DNA of 8,685 bases from Clostridiales bacterium (lineage in GTDB: Bacteria; Bacillota; Clostridia; Monoglobales; Monoglobaceae), in NCBI GenBank assembly GCA_016303265.1, contig JAEDLZ010000060.1, positions 1-8,685 on the forward strand, in the 5' to 3' direction. Every line of letters starts with the position of its first letter. The stretch's first letter is position 1. Made by a program: the position numbers and the translations under genes. Shown here in pieces: positions 1-6,234 of the stretch. The notes below the pieces were generated by a model. That model was not told where the DNA came from. It saw only the letters and a program-made list of their open reading frames with translations, and made no database searches.

Positions 1-24
1 AAACTTAAGAAGGCTTCCTGGTAA
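1..24 (+). CDS. rpsN: 30S ribosomal protein uS14, C-terminal end only
   Basis: Only the last seven codons and the TAA stop are present. They read KLKKASW, which matches the conserved end of bacterial S14 (usually GVKKASW). S14 is a late-assembling protein of the 30S head. Its position directly before rpsH is the standard spc operon order (rplE-rpsN-rpsH). The zinc-binding type expected in Firmicutes cannot be confirmed because the cysteine motifs lie upstream of the window. The call rests on the short C-terminal motif and on gene order. Confidence 0.85.
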   Translation, partial: KLKKASW

Positions 25-142
25 GCCGACAGGGCAAAATGGCCCAAAAAATAAACAACTCAACATAGGGTTAAGTGGTTAAGATAATCAGTGCGGAAAA
101 CCAAACTGACTCTTAAAATCCGATAAAAAGGAGGAGAAAAAT
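25..142 (+). other. rpsN-rpsH spacer with two small stem-loops
   Basis: This 118-nt spacer is long for this operon. GGGC (32-35) can pair with GCCC (42-45) around a 6-nt loop; no T run follows, so it is not a terminator. TCAGT (88-92) can pair with ACTGA (105-109), enclosing GG/CC (95-96/101-102) and an AAAA loop. A 7-nt direct repeat GGTTAAG occurs at 69-75 and 77-83. The rpsH ribosome binding site AAGGAGG lies at 128-134, 8 nt before its ATG. No ORF is supported here. The spacer could be an mRNA control element for S8, but that is inference. Confidence 0.45.
60..88 (+). promoter_or_regulatory. Weak candidate sigma-A promoter before rpsH
   Basis: TCAACA at 60-65 (4 of 6 matches to TTGACA) is separated by exactly 17 nt from GATAAT at 83-88 (5 of 6 matches to TATAAT). 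There is no extended -10 TG. In AT-rich DNA such matches arise by chance. It overlaps the GGTTAAG direct repeat and the start of the 88-109 stem-loop. Low confidence. Confidence 0.25.
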
Positions 143-541
143 ATGCACATTACAGATCCAATCGCAGATATGCTTACAAGAATCAGAAATGCAAACAACT
201 CAAGACATGTAAGCGTAGATATTCCGGCGTCCAATATGAAAAAGGCAATCGCTAAGATTTTGCTTGACGAAGGATATGTTAAGAATGTTGAATATATTGA
301 CGATGCGACACAGGGCGTCATCAGAATCACGCTTAAGTATGCCGAGAACAAGCAAAAGGTTATAACAGGTCTTAAGAGAGTAAGTAAGCCGGGTCTTAGA
401 ATTTACGCTTCTAAGGAAGAGTTGCCGAAAGTTCTTAAGGGCTTAGGTATTGCTATCATCTCAACATCAAAGGGAATTATGACAGATAAGGAGGCTCGTC
501 GTCAGAATGTTGGCGGTGAAGTCCTGGCGTTTATTTGGTAA
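143..541 (+). CDS. rpsH: 30S ribosomal protein uS8
   Basis: A 132-residue protein, close to the usual S8 length of about 130. It opens with the family signature MHITDPIADMLTRIRNAN. Near the C-terminus it carries STSKGIMTD (about 107-115), and it ends in GGEVLAFIW, the conserved region that contacts 16S rRNA helix 21. S8 is a primary binder of the 30S central domain and in E. coli is the translational repressor of the spc operon; whether that holds here is unknown. The ATG follows AAGGAGG at 128-134 with 8-nt spacing. The stop is 18 nt before rplF, so the two are cotranscribed. Confidence 0.98.
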   Translation: MHITDPIADMLTRIRNANNSRHVSVDIPASNMKKAIAKILLDEGYVKNVEYIDDATQGVIRITLKYAENKQKVITGLKRVSKPGLRIYASKEELPKVLKGLGIAIISTSKGIMTDKEARRQNVGGEVLAFIW

Positions 542-559
542 AGGAAGGAGGAATAGAAA

Positions 560-1108
560 ATGTCTCGTATAGGTAGAATGCCTATTGAAATACCGGCAGG
601 TGTTGAAGTTAAGGTAGGCGAAAATAACGAAGTCACGGTTAAGGGTGCAAACGGCACACTTGAACAGACTATGCATCAGGATATGATAATAAAAGTTGAC
701 GGAAGCGTTATCACGGTTGAAAGACCCAGCGAAGATAAGGCGCACAAGTCACTTCACGGCTTAACTCGTACATTGATTGCAAATATGGTTACGGGGGTAA
801 GCACCGGCTTTAAGAAGGAGCTTGAAATCAACGGCGTTGGTTACAGAGCGGCAAAGCAGGGTAAGAAACTCGTTATGAACCTTGGTTATTCTCATCAGGT
901 TGAAATGGAAGAAATCGAAGGCATAAAGATTGATGTTCCTCAGCCGAACCAGATTATAATATCAGGTCCCGATAAGCAGAAGGTTGGTCAGTTCGCAGCG
1001 CAGGTACGCGAAAAGAGACCGCCGGAGCCTTATAAGGGGAAAGGTATCAAGTATGTTGAGGAAACTATCAGAAGAAAAGAAGGTAAAGCCGGAGCTAAGA
1101 AGAAATAA
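560..1108 (+). CDS. rplF: 50S ribosomal protein uL6
   Basis: A 182-residue protein of normal L6 length with two tandem alpha/beta domains. Family marks include MSRIGRMPIEIP at the N-terminus, GLTRTLIANMV near 67-77, and the C-terminal rRNA-binding segment PPEPYKGKGIKY (about 154-165) followed by RRKEGK and a lysine-rich tail. L6 sits at the base of the L7/L12 stalk near the sarcin-ricin loop and supports elongation-factor GTPase activity. The ribosome binding site AAGGAGG (545-551) is 8 nt upstream of the ATG. The stop codon lies in the loop of a small AT-rich stem-loop (1099-1118). Confidence 0.98.
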   Translation: MSRIGRMPIEIPAGVEVKVGENNEVTVKGANGTLEQTMHQDMIIKVDGSVITVERPSEDKAHKSLHGLTRTLIANMVTGVSTGFKKELEINGVGYRAAKQGKKLVMNLGYSHQVEMEEIEGIKIDVPQPNQIIISGPDKQKVGQFAAQVREKRPPEPYKGKGIKYVEETIRRKEGKAGAKKK

Positions 1109-1118
1109 TATTTTCTTC
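1099..1118 (+). other. Stem-loop around the rplF stop codon
   Basis: GAAGAAA (1099-1105) is the exact reverse complement of TTTCTTC (1112-1118), with a 6-nt TAATAT loop that contains the TAA stop. It is AT-rich and has no T run after it, so it is not a terminator. It may be fortuitous because the left arm encodes the lysine-rich C-terminus. Confidence 0.4.
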
Positions 1119-1169
1119 ACGGCAGGCGTAATACTTCTATACCTAAACCGCAAGGAGGTGCGATTTTAA

Positions 1170-1532
1170 ATGATAAAGAAAAAGAACAGTGAGGCGGCAA
1201 GAATTGCCCGTCACGCAAGAGTTCGTAAAAAAGTATCAGGAACAGCGGAGTGCCCGAGACTTTGTGTGAACAGAAGCCTTAAGAATATATATGCACAGAT
1301 AATAGATGACACAACAGGAAAGACTTTGGTATCAGCGTCGACTCTCGATGCAGAGCTCAAGGCAAACTACGGCGGAAACAAGACCGCGGCAAAAGCAGTC
1401 GGAGAGCTGGTTGCAAAGAGAGCAGCGGAGAAGAACATCAAAGAAGTTGTGTTTGACAGAGGCGGATATGTATATCACGGCCGTGTTGCAGAACTTGCAG
1501 CAGGAGCTCGTGAGGGCGGCCTTGAATTCTAA
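1170..1532 (+). CDS. rplR: 50S ribosomal protein uL18
   Basis: A 120-residue protein, the typical length for bacterial L18. The basic N-terminus (RHARVRKKVSGT, about 14-25) is followed by CPRLCVNRSLKNIYAQ. The C-terminal half has the family hallmark FDRGGYVYHGRV (about 95-106) and ends in AREGGLEF. L18 binds 5S rRNA with L5 and attaches it to the 23S rRNA in the central protuberance. The ATG is set by the strong AAGGAGGTG site at 1152-1160. The gene lies 61 nt after rplF and 22 nt before rpsE. Confidence 0.98.
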   Translation: MIKKKNSEAARIARHARVRKKVSGTAECPRLCVNRSLKNIYAQIIDDTTGKTLVSASTLDAELKANYGGNKTAAKAVGELVAKRAAEKNIKEVVFDRGGYVYHGRVAELAAGAREGGLEF

Positions 1533-1554
1533 TTCGAAAGAGGTGAAAAGATAG

Positions 1555-2085
1555 ATGGCAGAAAGAGTAGAGAGAACTAAAAAGCAGGAGCGTATAGACG
1601 CGGAAACGCTTGATATACAGGAAAAATTAGTTGCCTTAAACCGAGTATCAAAGACGGTTAAGGGCGGAAGAACAAGCAGATTCAGCGCCCTTATGGTTGT
1701 CGGAGACGGAAACGGTCATGTCGGATACGGTATGGGCAAAGCGGCTGAAATCCCGGACGCAATAAGAAAGGGTCTTGACGACGCAAAGAAGAACATGATA
1801 ACTGTTCCTATGGTGGGAACAACAATCCCTCACGAAATCATTGGGGAATACGGCGCAGGAAGAGTTCTTTTAAAGCCTGCTTCAGAAGGTACCGGTGTTA
1901 TTGCAGGCGGTCCTGCCCGTGCAGTGCTTGAGCTTGCAGGAATAAGAGATATCAGAACAAAATGTTTGAGAAGCAACAACCCGAAGAATGTTGTTTCCGC
2001 AACAGTTGAAGCTTTGGCGGCCCTTAAGAGTGTTGAAGAGGTTGCTGAGCTCAGAGGTAAAAAACCTGAAGAAATTTTAGGTTAA
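1555..2085 (+). CDS. rpsE: 30S ribosomal protein uS5
   Basis: A 176-residue S5 of usual length. After a charged N-terminal extension it has the S5 double-stranded-RNA-binding fold with VVGDGNGHVGYGMGKA (about 48-63). The C-terminal domain carries KPASEGTGVIAGGPARA (about 107-123) and NNPKNVV (141-147). S5 lies at the mRNA entry channel and the head-body hinge; family mutations affect decoding fidelity and spectinomycin response. The loop often mutated in spectinomycin resistance appears unaltered (VSKTVKGGRTSRF), though this was judged by eye. The ribosome binding site, AAAGAGGTG at 1538-1546, is weaker than its neighbours'. Confidence 0.98.
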   Translation: MAERVERTKKQERIDAETLDIQEKLVALNRVSKTVKGGRTSRFSALMVVGDGNGHVGYGMGKAAEIPDAIRKGLDDAKKNMITVPMVGTTIPHEIIGEYGAGRVLLKPASEGTGVIAGGPARAVLELAGIRDIRTKCLRSNNPKNVVSATVEALAALKSVEEVAELRGKKPEEILG

Positions 2086-2097
2086 GCCTTATAAAAT
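2074..2097 (+). other. Imperfect stem-loop around the rpsE stop codon
   Basis: ATTTT (2074-2078) pairs with AAAAT (2093-2097), and AGG (2079-2081) pairs with CCT (2087-2089). A 3-nt bulge interrupts the right arm, and the 5-nt TTAAG loop contains the stop. The stem is weak and AT-rich; it is listed because similar elements recur at other stops in the window. Confidence 0.25.
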
Positions 2098-2101
2098 CAG
2101 A

Positions 2102-2119
2102 TAGGAGGTTTTTTCCTTG
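2102..2119 (+). promoter_or_regulatory. Ribosome binding site fixing the TTG start of rpmD
   Basis: TAGGAGGT at 2102-2109 lies 7 nt before TTG at 2117-2119. The next in-frame ATG is near codon 47, which would remove most of the protein, so TTG must be the start. Confidence 0.9.
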
Positions 2120-2299
2120 GCTAAAACATTAAAGGTTACCCTTACAAAGAGCACAATCGGATGTAAGAAGGATCAGATTGCTACAGTTAAGGCTCTGGGT
2201 CTTAGAAAGCTTCATCAGTGTGTGGAGAAACCGGATAATGACCAGATAAGAGGCATGATATTTAAGGTTTCTCATCTTGTAAAGGTAGAGGAAGCGTAA
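2117..2299 (+). CDS. rpmD: 50S ribosomal protein uL30
   Basis: A 60-residue protein, the standard length of bacterial L30. It contains the family marks KSTIG (11-15), LGLRKLHQ (27-34) and a C-terminal RGMIFKVSHLVKVEE stretch. L30 is a small 50S surface protein contacting 23S rRNA near the 5S region. The start is TTG: there is no ATG or GTG near the N-terminus, the homologous protein begins exactly here, and TAGGAGGT at 2102-2109 is 7 nt upstream. The rpsE-rpmD-rplO order is the normal spc arrangement. Confidence 0.97.
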   Translation: MAKTLKVTLTKSTIGCKKDQIATVKALGLRKLHQCVEKPDNDQIRGMIFKVSHLVKVEEA

Positions 2300-2308
2300 A
2301 AGTTACGC
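2294..2308 (+). other. Perfect 6-bp stem-loop at the rpmD stop codon
   Basis: GCGTAA (2294-2299) pairs with TTACGC (2303-2308) around a 3-nt AAG loop. The TAA stop forms the last three bases of the left arm. No T run follows, so termination is unlikely. It could mark an mRNA-stability or processing element, or be chance. Confidence 0.45.
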
Positions 2309-2349
2309 AAACAGAATAAATTAAAACTGAAAGAGGAGGTGTACTCGAT

Positions 2350-2790
2350 ATGAAACTTCATGAATTATCTCCGAGCGAAGGCTCTAAGAAGGATTGTTTC
2401 AGAGTAGGCAGAGGACACGGAAGCGGCAACGGTAAGACCAGCGGCAGAGGTCACAAAGGTCAGAATGCCAGAAGCGGCGGTGGTGTCCGTCCGGGATTTG
2501 AAGGCGGTCAGATGCCTATTTACAGAAGACTGCCAAAGCGCGGATTTAACAATATCTTCGCAAAGGAATATGTTTCGGTTAATGTTGAAGCATTAAATAA
2601 ACTTGAAAACGGAACTGAAGTTACGGCGGAGGTTTTAAAGGAAAACGGCATTATATCCAAGATTTGTGACGGCGTCGTTATTTTAGGACGAGGAGAACTC
2701 ACAAAATCTTTAAATGTCAAGGCTGCAAGATTCAGCAAGACAGCCGAGGAAAAGATTACCGCTGCCGGAGGAAAGGTTGAGGTGGTATAA
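2350..2790 (+). CDS. rplO: 50S ribosomal protein uL15
   Basis: A 146-residue protein, typical of L15. The N-terminal half is the glycine- and arginine-rich extension that threads into 23S rRNA: RVGRGHGSGNGKTSGRGHKG at about 18-37, then GFEGGQMPIYRRLPKRGF at 49-66. The C-terminal half is the globular L15/L18e domain, with VVILGRGELTKSLNVKA around 109-125. L15 is needed late in 50S assembly. GAGGAGGT at 2333-2340 precedes the ATG by about 10 nt. The stop is 2 nt before the secY start, which implies translational coupling. Confidence 0.98.
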   Translation: MKLHELSPSEGSKKDCFRVGRGHGSGNGKTSGRGHKGQNARSGGGVRPGFEGGQMPIYRRLPKRGFNNIFAKEYVSVNVEALNKLENGTEVTAEVLKENGIISKICDGVVILGRGELTKSLNVKAARFSKTAEEKITAAGGKVEVV

Positions 2791-2792
2791 GA

Positions 2793-4073
2793 ATGTTGGA
2801 AACAATTAAGAATGCATGGAAAATCCCTGACCTTAGAAAGAAGCTCTTATACACACTTGTGATGATTGTAATCTTTCGTTTAGGGTCATTTATCCCTGTC
2901 CCGCTTCTTGATTCCGAAGTAATGGCACAGATTTTTGCGAATAAAGAGAACACTCTGTTTGGATTCATCAACATGGTATCCGGCGGCGCTTTCCAAAACG
3001 CAACAATTTTTGCAATGAGCATTACACCGTACATTAACTCATCAATTATTATGCAGCTTTTGTGCGTTGCAATTCCTGCACTTGAAAGAATGCAGAAGGA
3101 AGGCGAGGAAGGAAGAAAGAAGATTGGTCAGATGATGAGATACGGAACAATTGTTCTTGCTCTCATTCAGGCATTTGGCTTATATTTCGTTTTAAAATCT
3201 GCTGTTGTTAATCCGGGCTGGAAGAGCGCGGCGGTTATCATAATAACATTCACAGCAGGTACAGCATTCCTTATGTGGCTTGGAGAACAAATCACAGAAA
3301 AGGGTATCGGCAACGGTATATCCCTTATTATCTTTGCGGGAATCGTATCCCGCGGTCCGCAGCTTTGCATGACTTTCTGGAACTATGCTACAGGAAGCAC
3401 ATACGGCTGGATTGGCGCAATTGTATTACTGATAGTTGCAATTGTTGTCATAGGCTTTGTTGTAACATTCAATGAAGCGGAGAGAAGGATTCCCGTTCAA
3501 TACGCAAAGAGAGTTGTCGGCAGAAAAATGTACGGCGGTCAGAGCACCCATATCCCGATTAAGGTTGCGTCTGCCGGTGTTATTCCGATTATCTTTGCTA
3601 TGTCAATTATGGCATTTCCGGGAACAATCTGCGCATTCTTCGGTGTGGATGCCGCTTCCGGCGGATTCTGGGGATGGATGCTTAAGCATATATTCTCCAC
3701 AACCTCCGTGGCGTACGGAATAATATACTTCATACTGATTTTGTTATTCACATATTTCTATACGGCTATTCAGTTCAATCCGATTGAAATGGCGAATAAT
3801 ATGAAGCAGAACGGCGGATTTATTCCGGGTATTCGTCCGGGTCGTCCAACATCCGATTATATCAGCAGAGTTTTATCAAAGATTACTTTGGTTGGTGCTA
3901 TATTCTTAGGACTTATAGCAGTTCTCCCGATTTTCTTAAACGGTGCAATCGGAATCAATAACTTCGCTATCGGAGGCACATCGCTCCTTATCGTAGTTGG
4001 TGTTGCTCTCGAAACCGTTAAGCAGCTTGAGTCTCAGATGCTTATGCGTCATTACAAAGGCTTTTTGGAATAA
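2793..4073 (+). CDS. secY: Protein translocase subunit SecY
   Basis: A 426-residue integral membrane protein with about ten hydrophobic segments, matching Firmicute SecY in length and pattern. It is the central channel of the SecYEG translocon, which passes or inserts proteins with SecA and ribosomes. Recognisable parts are PDLRKKLLYTL in the N-terminal cytosolic region and TM1 (12-22), the plug and TM2 region FGFINMVSGGAF..ATIFAMSITPYINSSI (56-85), GEQITEKGIGNG (164-175), the cytosolic ribosome/SecA-binding loop ERRIPVQYAKR (230-240), IPGIRPGRPT (344-353), and the C-terminal RHYKGFLE. Its ribosome binding site GAGGTGG lies inside the end of rplO. It usually closes the spc operon; here a 179-nt spacer follows before adk. 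Confidence 0.98.
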   Translation: MLETIKNAWKIPDLRKKLLYTLVMIVIFRLGSFIPVPLLDSEVMAQIFANKENTLFGFINMVSGGAFQNATIFAMSITPYINSSIIMQLLCVAIPALERMQKEGEEGRKKIGQMMRYGTIVLALIQAFGLYFVLKSAVVNPGWKSAAVIIITFTAGTAFLMWLGEQITEKGIGNGISLIIFAGIVSRGPQLCMTFWNYATGSTYGWIGAIVLLIVAIVVIGFVVTFNEAERRIPVQYAKRVVGRKMYGGQSTHIPIKVASAGVIPIIFAMSIMAFPGTICAFFGVDAASGGFWGWMLKHIFSTTSVAYGIIYFILILLFTYFYTAIQFNPIEMANNMKQNGGFIPGIRPGRPTSDYISRVLSKITLVGAIFLGLIAVLPIFLNGAIGINNFAIGGTSLLIVVGVALETVKQLESQMLMRHYKGFLE

Positions 4074-4252
4074 TGAAACTGCTTTGGCAAAAGAATTTTG
4101 CCGACGCAAGATTCTGTATGATTTGAAGGCAGCGCTCATTAAAATTTACGAAAGCCGTAAAAACAGGGGATTGTCTCAGGGTATATTATGCCATGGGGCA
4201 AGCCCCTTGTGGAGTTTTTAGATTTATTGAAAAATGAAAGGATTGAGTTGTT
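4074..4252 (+). other. secY-adk spacer with two hairpins and no supported gene
   Basis: This 179-nt stretch holds GGCAAAA-GAA-TTTTGCC (4086-4102), a perfect 7-bp stem with a 3-nt loop, and GGGG-CAAG-CCCC (4195-4206), flanked by CCA (4191-4193) and TGG (4210-4212) that could extend it across an internal loop. Neither is followed directly by a T run; the second has TTTTT only 9 nt downstream (4215-4219), so weak termination is possible. No promoter with both boxes was found. The adk ribosome binding site AAAGGA (4237-4242) is weak and about 10 nt from the ATG. Several frames stay open across part of the spacer, but none resembles a protein I know. Confidence 0.5.
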
Positions 4253-4888
4253 ATGAAACTTATTATTTTGGCGGCTCCCGGTGCGGGAAAAGGCACTCAG
4301 GCGGAGCTTCTTAGCAAACATTTTAATATACCAACGATATCCACCGGTGCGATTTTGAGAAAGAACATCAGTGAAGGAACGGAGCTTGGCGAAATTGCCG
4401 GCAAGTATATCAATGACGGAAAACTTATACCGGACGATGTTATGATTAAGGTCGTTGAAGAGCGCCTTTTAGAAAGCGACTGCAAAAACGGATTTATCCT
4501 TGACGGTTTCCCGCGCACGATTGCTCAGGCGGAAGCTTTGGAAAATTCACATATTAAAATTGATGCGGTGCTTACAATAGAAGTCCCCGATGAAAAAATT
4601 ATTGAAAGACTGGGCGGAAGGCTTGAATGTAAGAACTGCGGAAGCACCTACCATAAATTATACAGAGCTCCGAAAACCGAAGGCGTATGTGATAACTGTG
4701 GCGGAAAGCTTGAAACAAGAGCAGATGATAAGCCCGAAACGGTTAAAGAGCGTCTTGCAACTTATCATGAACAGACAGAGCCCCTTAAAAAATTCTACGC
4801 AGACAGAAATATGCTGAGAGTTGCTCACGGCAGAGAAGAAATAGCCGATACCACAGCGGAAGTAATTAAAGCGCTGCAGCAGTGCTGA
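4253..4888 (+). CDS. adk: Adenylate kinase, zinc-LID type
   Basis: A 211-residue cytosolic enzyme catalysing ATP + AMP = 2 ADP. The P-loop APGAGKGTQA is at 8-17, with K13 in the catalytic position. The NMP-binding motif STGAILR is at 30-36 (R36 for AMP), and GFILDGFPRT is at 80-89. The LID contains C126, C129, C146 and C149, the four-cysteine zinc site common in Firmicutes. Other phosphate-binding arginines are visible at R119, R123, R156 and R167. Two positions differ from the E. coli consensus: Ala7 for the first P-loop glycine, and Ala33 where STGD is usual. The gene sits between secY and map, its normal place. The length is slightly below the usual 214-217. Confidence 0.97.
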   Translation: MKLIILAAPGAGKGTQAELLSKHFNIPTISTGAILRKNISEGTELGEIAGKYINDGKLIPDDVMIKVVEERLLESDCKNGFILDGFPRTIAQAEALENSHIKIDAVLTIEVPDEKIIERLGGRLECKNCGSTYHKLYRAPKTEGVCDNCGGKLETRADDKPETVKERLATYHEQTEPLKKFYADRNMLRVAHGREEIADTTAEVIKALQQC

Positions 4889-4926
4889 CGGGGCAGGAAA
4901 GGTTATAGCAGTAGGAAGGGTTATAT

Positions 4927-5679
4927 ATGATAAATATTAGATCCAAGTCGGAAATTGAAATGATGAAGATTGCCGGTCAAATCACGGGAGAAGCCTTAAA
5001 AAGAATAGAGGAAGCTGTGAAGCCGGGCGTTACAACAGCCGAGCTTGATCGTATTGCGGATAAGTATATTCGCAGTCAGGGCTGTAAGCCCTCGTTTAAA
5101 AATTACGGAGGATTCCCCGGGAGCGTATGTGCAAGTGTGAACGATGTGATTATTCACGGATTTCCGAACCATAAGCCTCTTAAGGAGGGCGATATTGTCA
5201 GCATTGATGTTGGAGCTTGTTATAAAGGGTACCACGGCGACGCAGCAAGAACTTTTGCTGTCGGCAAAATTGCACCTGAAACGCAGCGGCTTCTTGATGT
5301 GACAAAGGCGAGCTTTTTTGAGGGTATAAAATTTGCCAAGGAAGGTTTCAGAATCTCTGATATATCAGGATCTGTCCAGAAATATGTTGAGGAAAACGGT
5401 TTCAGCGTTCTGCGCGATTACTGCGGTCATGGGGTTGGAGCGCAGCTGCATGAGGAACCTGATGTCCCCAATTATGTAATAAAGGGAGATAGGGGGCCGA
5501 GGCTTCGCGCGGGAATGGTTATTGCTATCGAACCTATGGTTAATATGGGCAAGAAAGAATATTATATTGCCGATAATGACTGGGAGGTTATGACCGCTGA
5601 CGGAAAACCTGCGGCGCATTACGAGAATACCGTTTTGATTACAAACGGTGAACCTGTTTTACTTACTTTGGTTGATTGA
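4927..5679 (+). CDS. map: Methionine aminopeptidase, type I
   Basis: A 250-residue cytosolic metallopeptidase that removes the initiator methionine from nascent proteins with small second residues. The full pita-bread catalytic set is present: metal ligands D94, D105, H168, E202 and E233, in the contexts SIDVGACYKGYHGDAART, GHGVGAQLHEEP, AIEPMVNMG and HYENTVLIT. The substrate-contacting histidines are H77 and H175. There is no N-terminal zinc-finger extension, so this is the short type Ia form. AGGAAGGG at 4913-4920 precedes the ATG by 6 nt. The gene is 38 nt after adk, and its stop is 11 nt before the next start, so translation is probably coupled. Confidence 0.98.
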   Translation: MINIRSKSEIEMMKIAGQITGEALKRIEEAVKPGVTTAELDRIADKYIRSQGCKPSFKNYGGFPGSVCASVNDVIIHGFPNHKPLKEGDIVSIDVGACYKGYHGDAARTFAVGKIAPETQRLLDVTKASFFEGIKFAKEGFRISDISGSVQKYVEENGFSVLRDYCGHGVGAQLHEEPDVPNYVIKGDRGPRLRAGMVIAIEPMVNMGKKEYYIADNDWEVMTADGKPAAHYENTVLITNGEPVLLTLVD

Positions 5680-5690
5680 TGGAGGGGAAA

Positions 5691-5993
5691 ATGGGCAATT
5701 GTGATGAATTCTGCTTGGGTGACATTGTGTATTCCATGTCGGGTCGTGATAGGAAGCGGCATTATATAGTAATGTATACGGAAGAAAACCTTGTGGGAAT
5801 CTGCGATGGTGATTTGCACAAAACAGATAAAATTAAGAAGAAAAATCCTAAGCATTTAAAACAAACGGGTGATTTCTGCGAATATTTAAGAGGAAAGCTG
5901 GAAAACGGAGAAAAGGTTACAAACTCCGAAATAAGGCGGTCCATAAGTGAGTTTGAGGAAACGCACAACAAACAGGGAAAGGGGGAGTTGTAG
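5691..5993 (+). CDS. KOW-motif RNA-binding protein (L14e-like), function unknown
   Basis: A 100-residue, basic, soluble protein. Residues 9-28 (LGDIVYSMSGRDRKRHYIVM) form a KOW-type RNA-binding motif. A lysine-rich segment, KTDKIKKKNPKHLK, follows at about 44-57. The C-terminus is charged and probably helical. Genes of this type (KOW-domain, distantly like archaeal/eukaryotic L14e) are typically found between map and infA in Clostridia, and B. subtilis ybzG has the same position. A role in ribosome function or assembly is inferred from that location only. I chose ATG 5691 because GGAGG (5681-5685) lies 5 nt upstream; in-frame ATG 5679 and TTG 5676 overlap the map stop but have no ribosome binding site. 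The stop overlaps the infA start by one base. Confidence 0.85.
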   Translation: MGNCDEFCLGDIVYSMSGRDRKRHYIVMYTEENLVGICDGDLHKTDKIKKKNPKHLKQTGDFCEYLRGKLENGEKVTNSEIRRSISEFEETHNKQGKGEL

Positions 5994-6211
5994 TGGCGAA
6001 GGAAGATGTACTTGAGGTAGAGGGAACGGTTCTTGAAGCGCTGCCGAACGCAATGTTCCAAGTCGAACTTGAAAACGGTCATAAGCTTCTTGCACACATT
6101 TCGGGAAAGCTCAGAATGCATTATATAAGAATCCTGCCCGGGGATAAGGTTACGGTTGAGATTTCACCCTATGACCTTACGAAGGGCCGTATAACCTGGC
6201 GAGCAAAATAA
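5993..6211 (+). CDS. infA: Translation initiation factor IF-1
   Basis: A 72-residue S1/OB-fold protein of exactly the usual bacterial length. It begins AKEDVLEVEGTVLEALPNA, with the central HISGKLRMHYIRILPGD (35-51) and the terminal SPYDLTKGRITWR. IF-1 occupies the 30S A site and assists IF-2 and IF-3 during initiation. The start is GTG and shares one base with the TAG of the upstream KOW gene (TAGTG), with GGGGGAG at 5981-5987 as the ribosome binding site. This indicates reinitiation or coupled translation. A strong promoter begins 23 nt after its stop. Confidence 0.98.
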   Translation: MAKEDVLEVEGTVLEALPNAMFQVELENGHKLLAHISGKLRMHYIRILPGDKVTVEISPYDLTKGRITWRAK

Positions 6212-6234
6212 ATCGCAAAAAACACGAAAAAGTC

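Noticed and set aside
32..52. GGGC/GCCC hairpin as an intrinsic terminator after rpsN
   Set aside because: The stem is only 4 bp and is followed by A residues rather than a T run on the + strand. On the - strand no gene would use it.
3997..4221. 74-codon forward frame from the secY end into the spacer
   Set aside because: Its first third is secY read in another frame and the rest is uncharacteristic spacer; no ribosome binding site was found.
4139..4321. 60-codon reverse-strand frame across the secY-adk spacer
   Set aside because: It overlaps the adk start and P-loop codons in antisense, has no ribosome binding site, and does not resemble a known protein; the open frame is probably chance.
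5676..5690. Earlier starts (TTG 5676, ATG 5679) for the KOW gene
   Set aside because: Neither has a ribosome binding site upstream, whereas GGAGG at 5681-5685 is well spaced for ATG 5691. ATG 5679, overlapping the map stop, remains a minor possibility.
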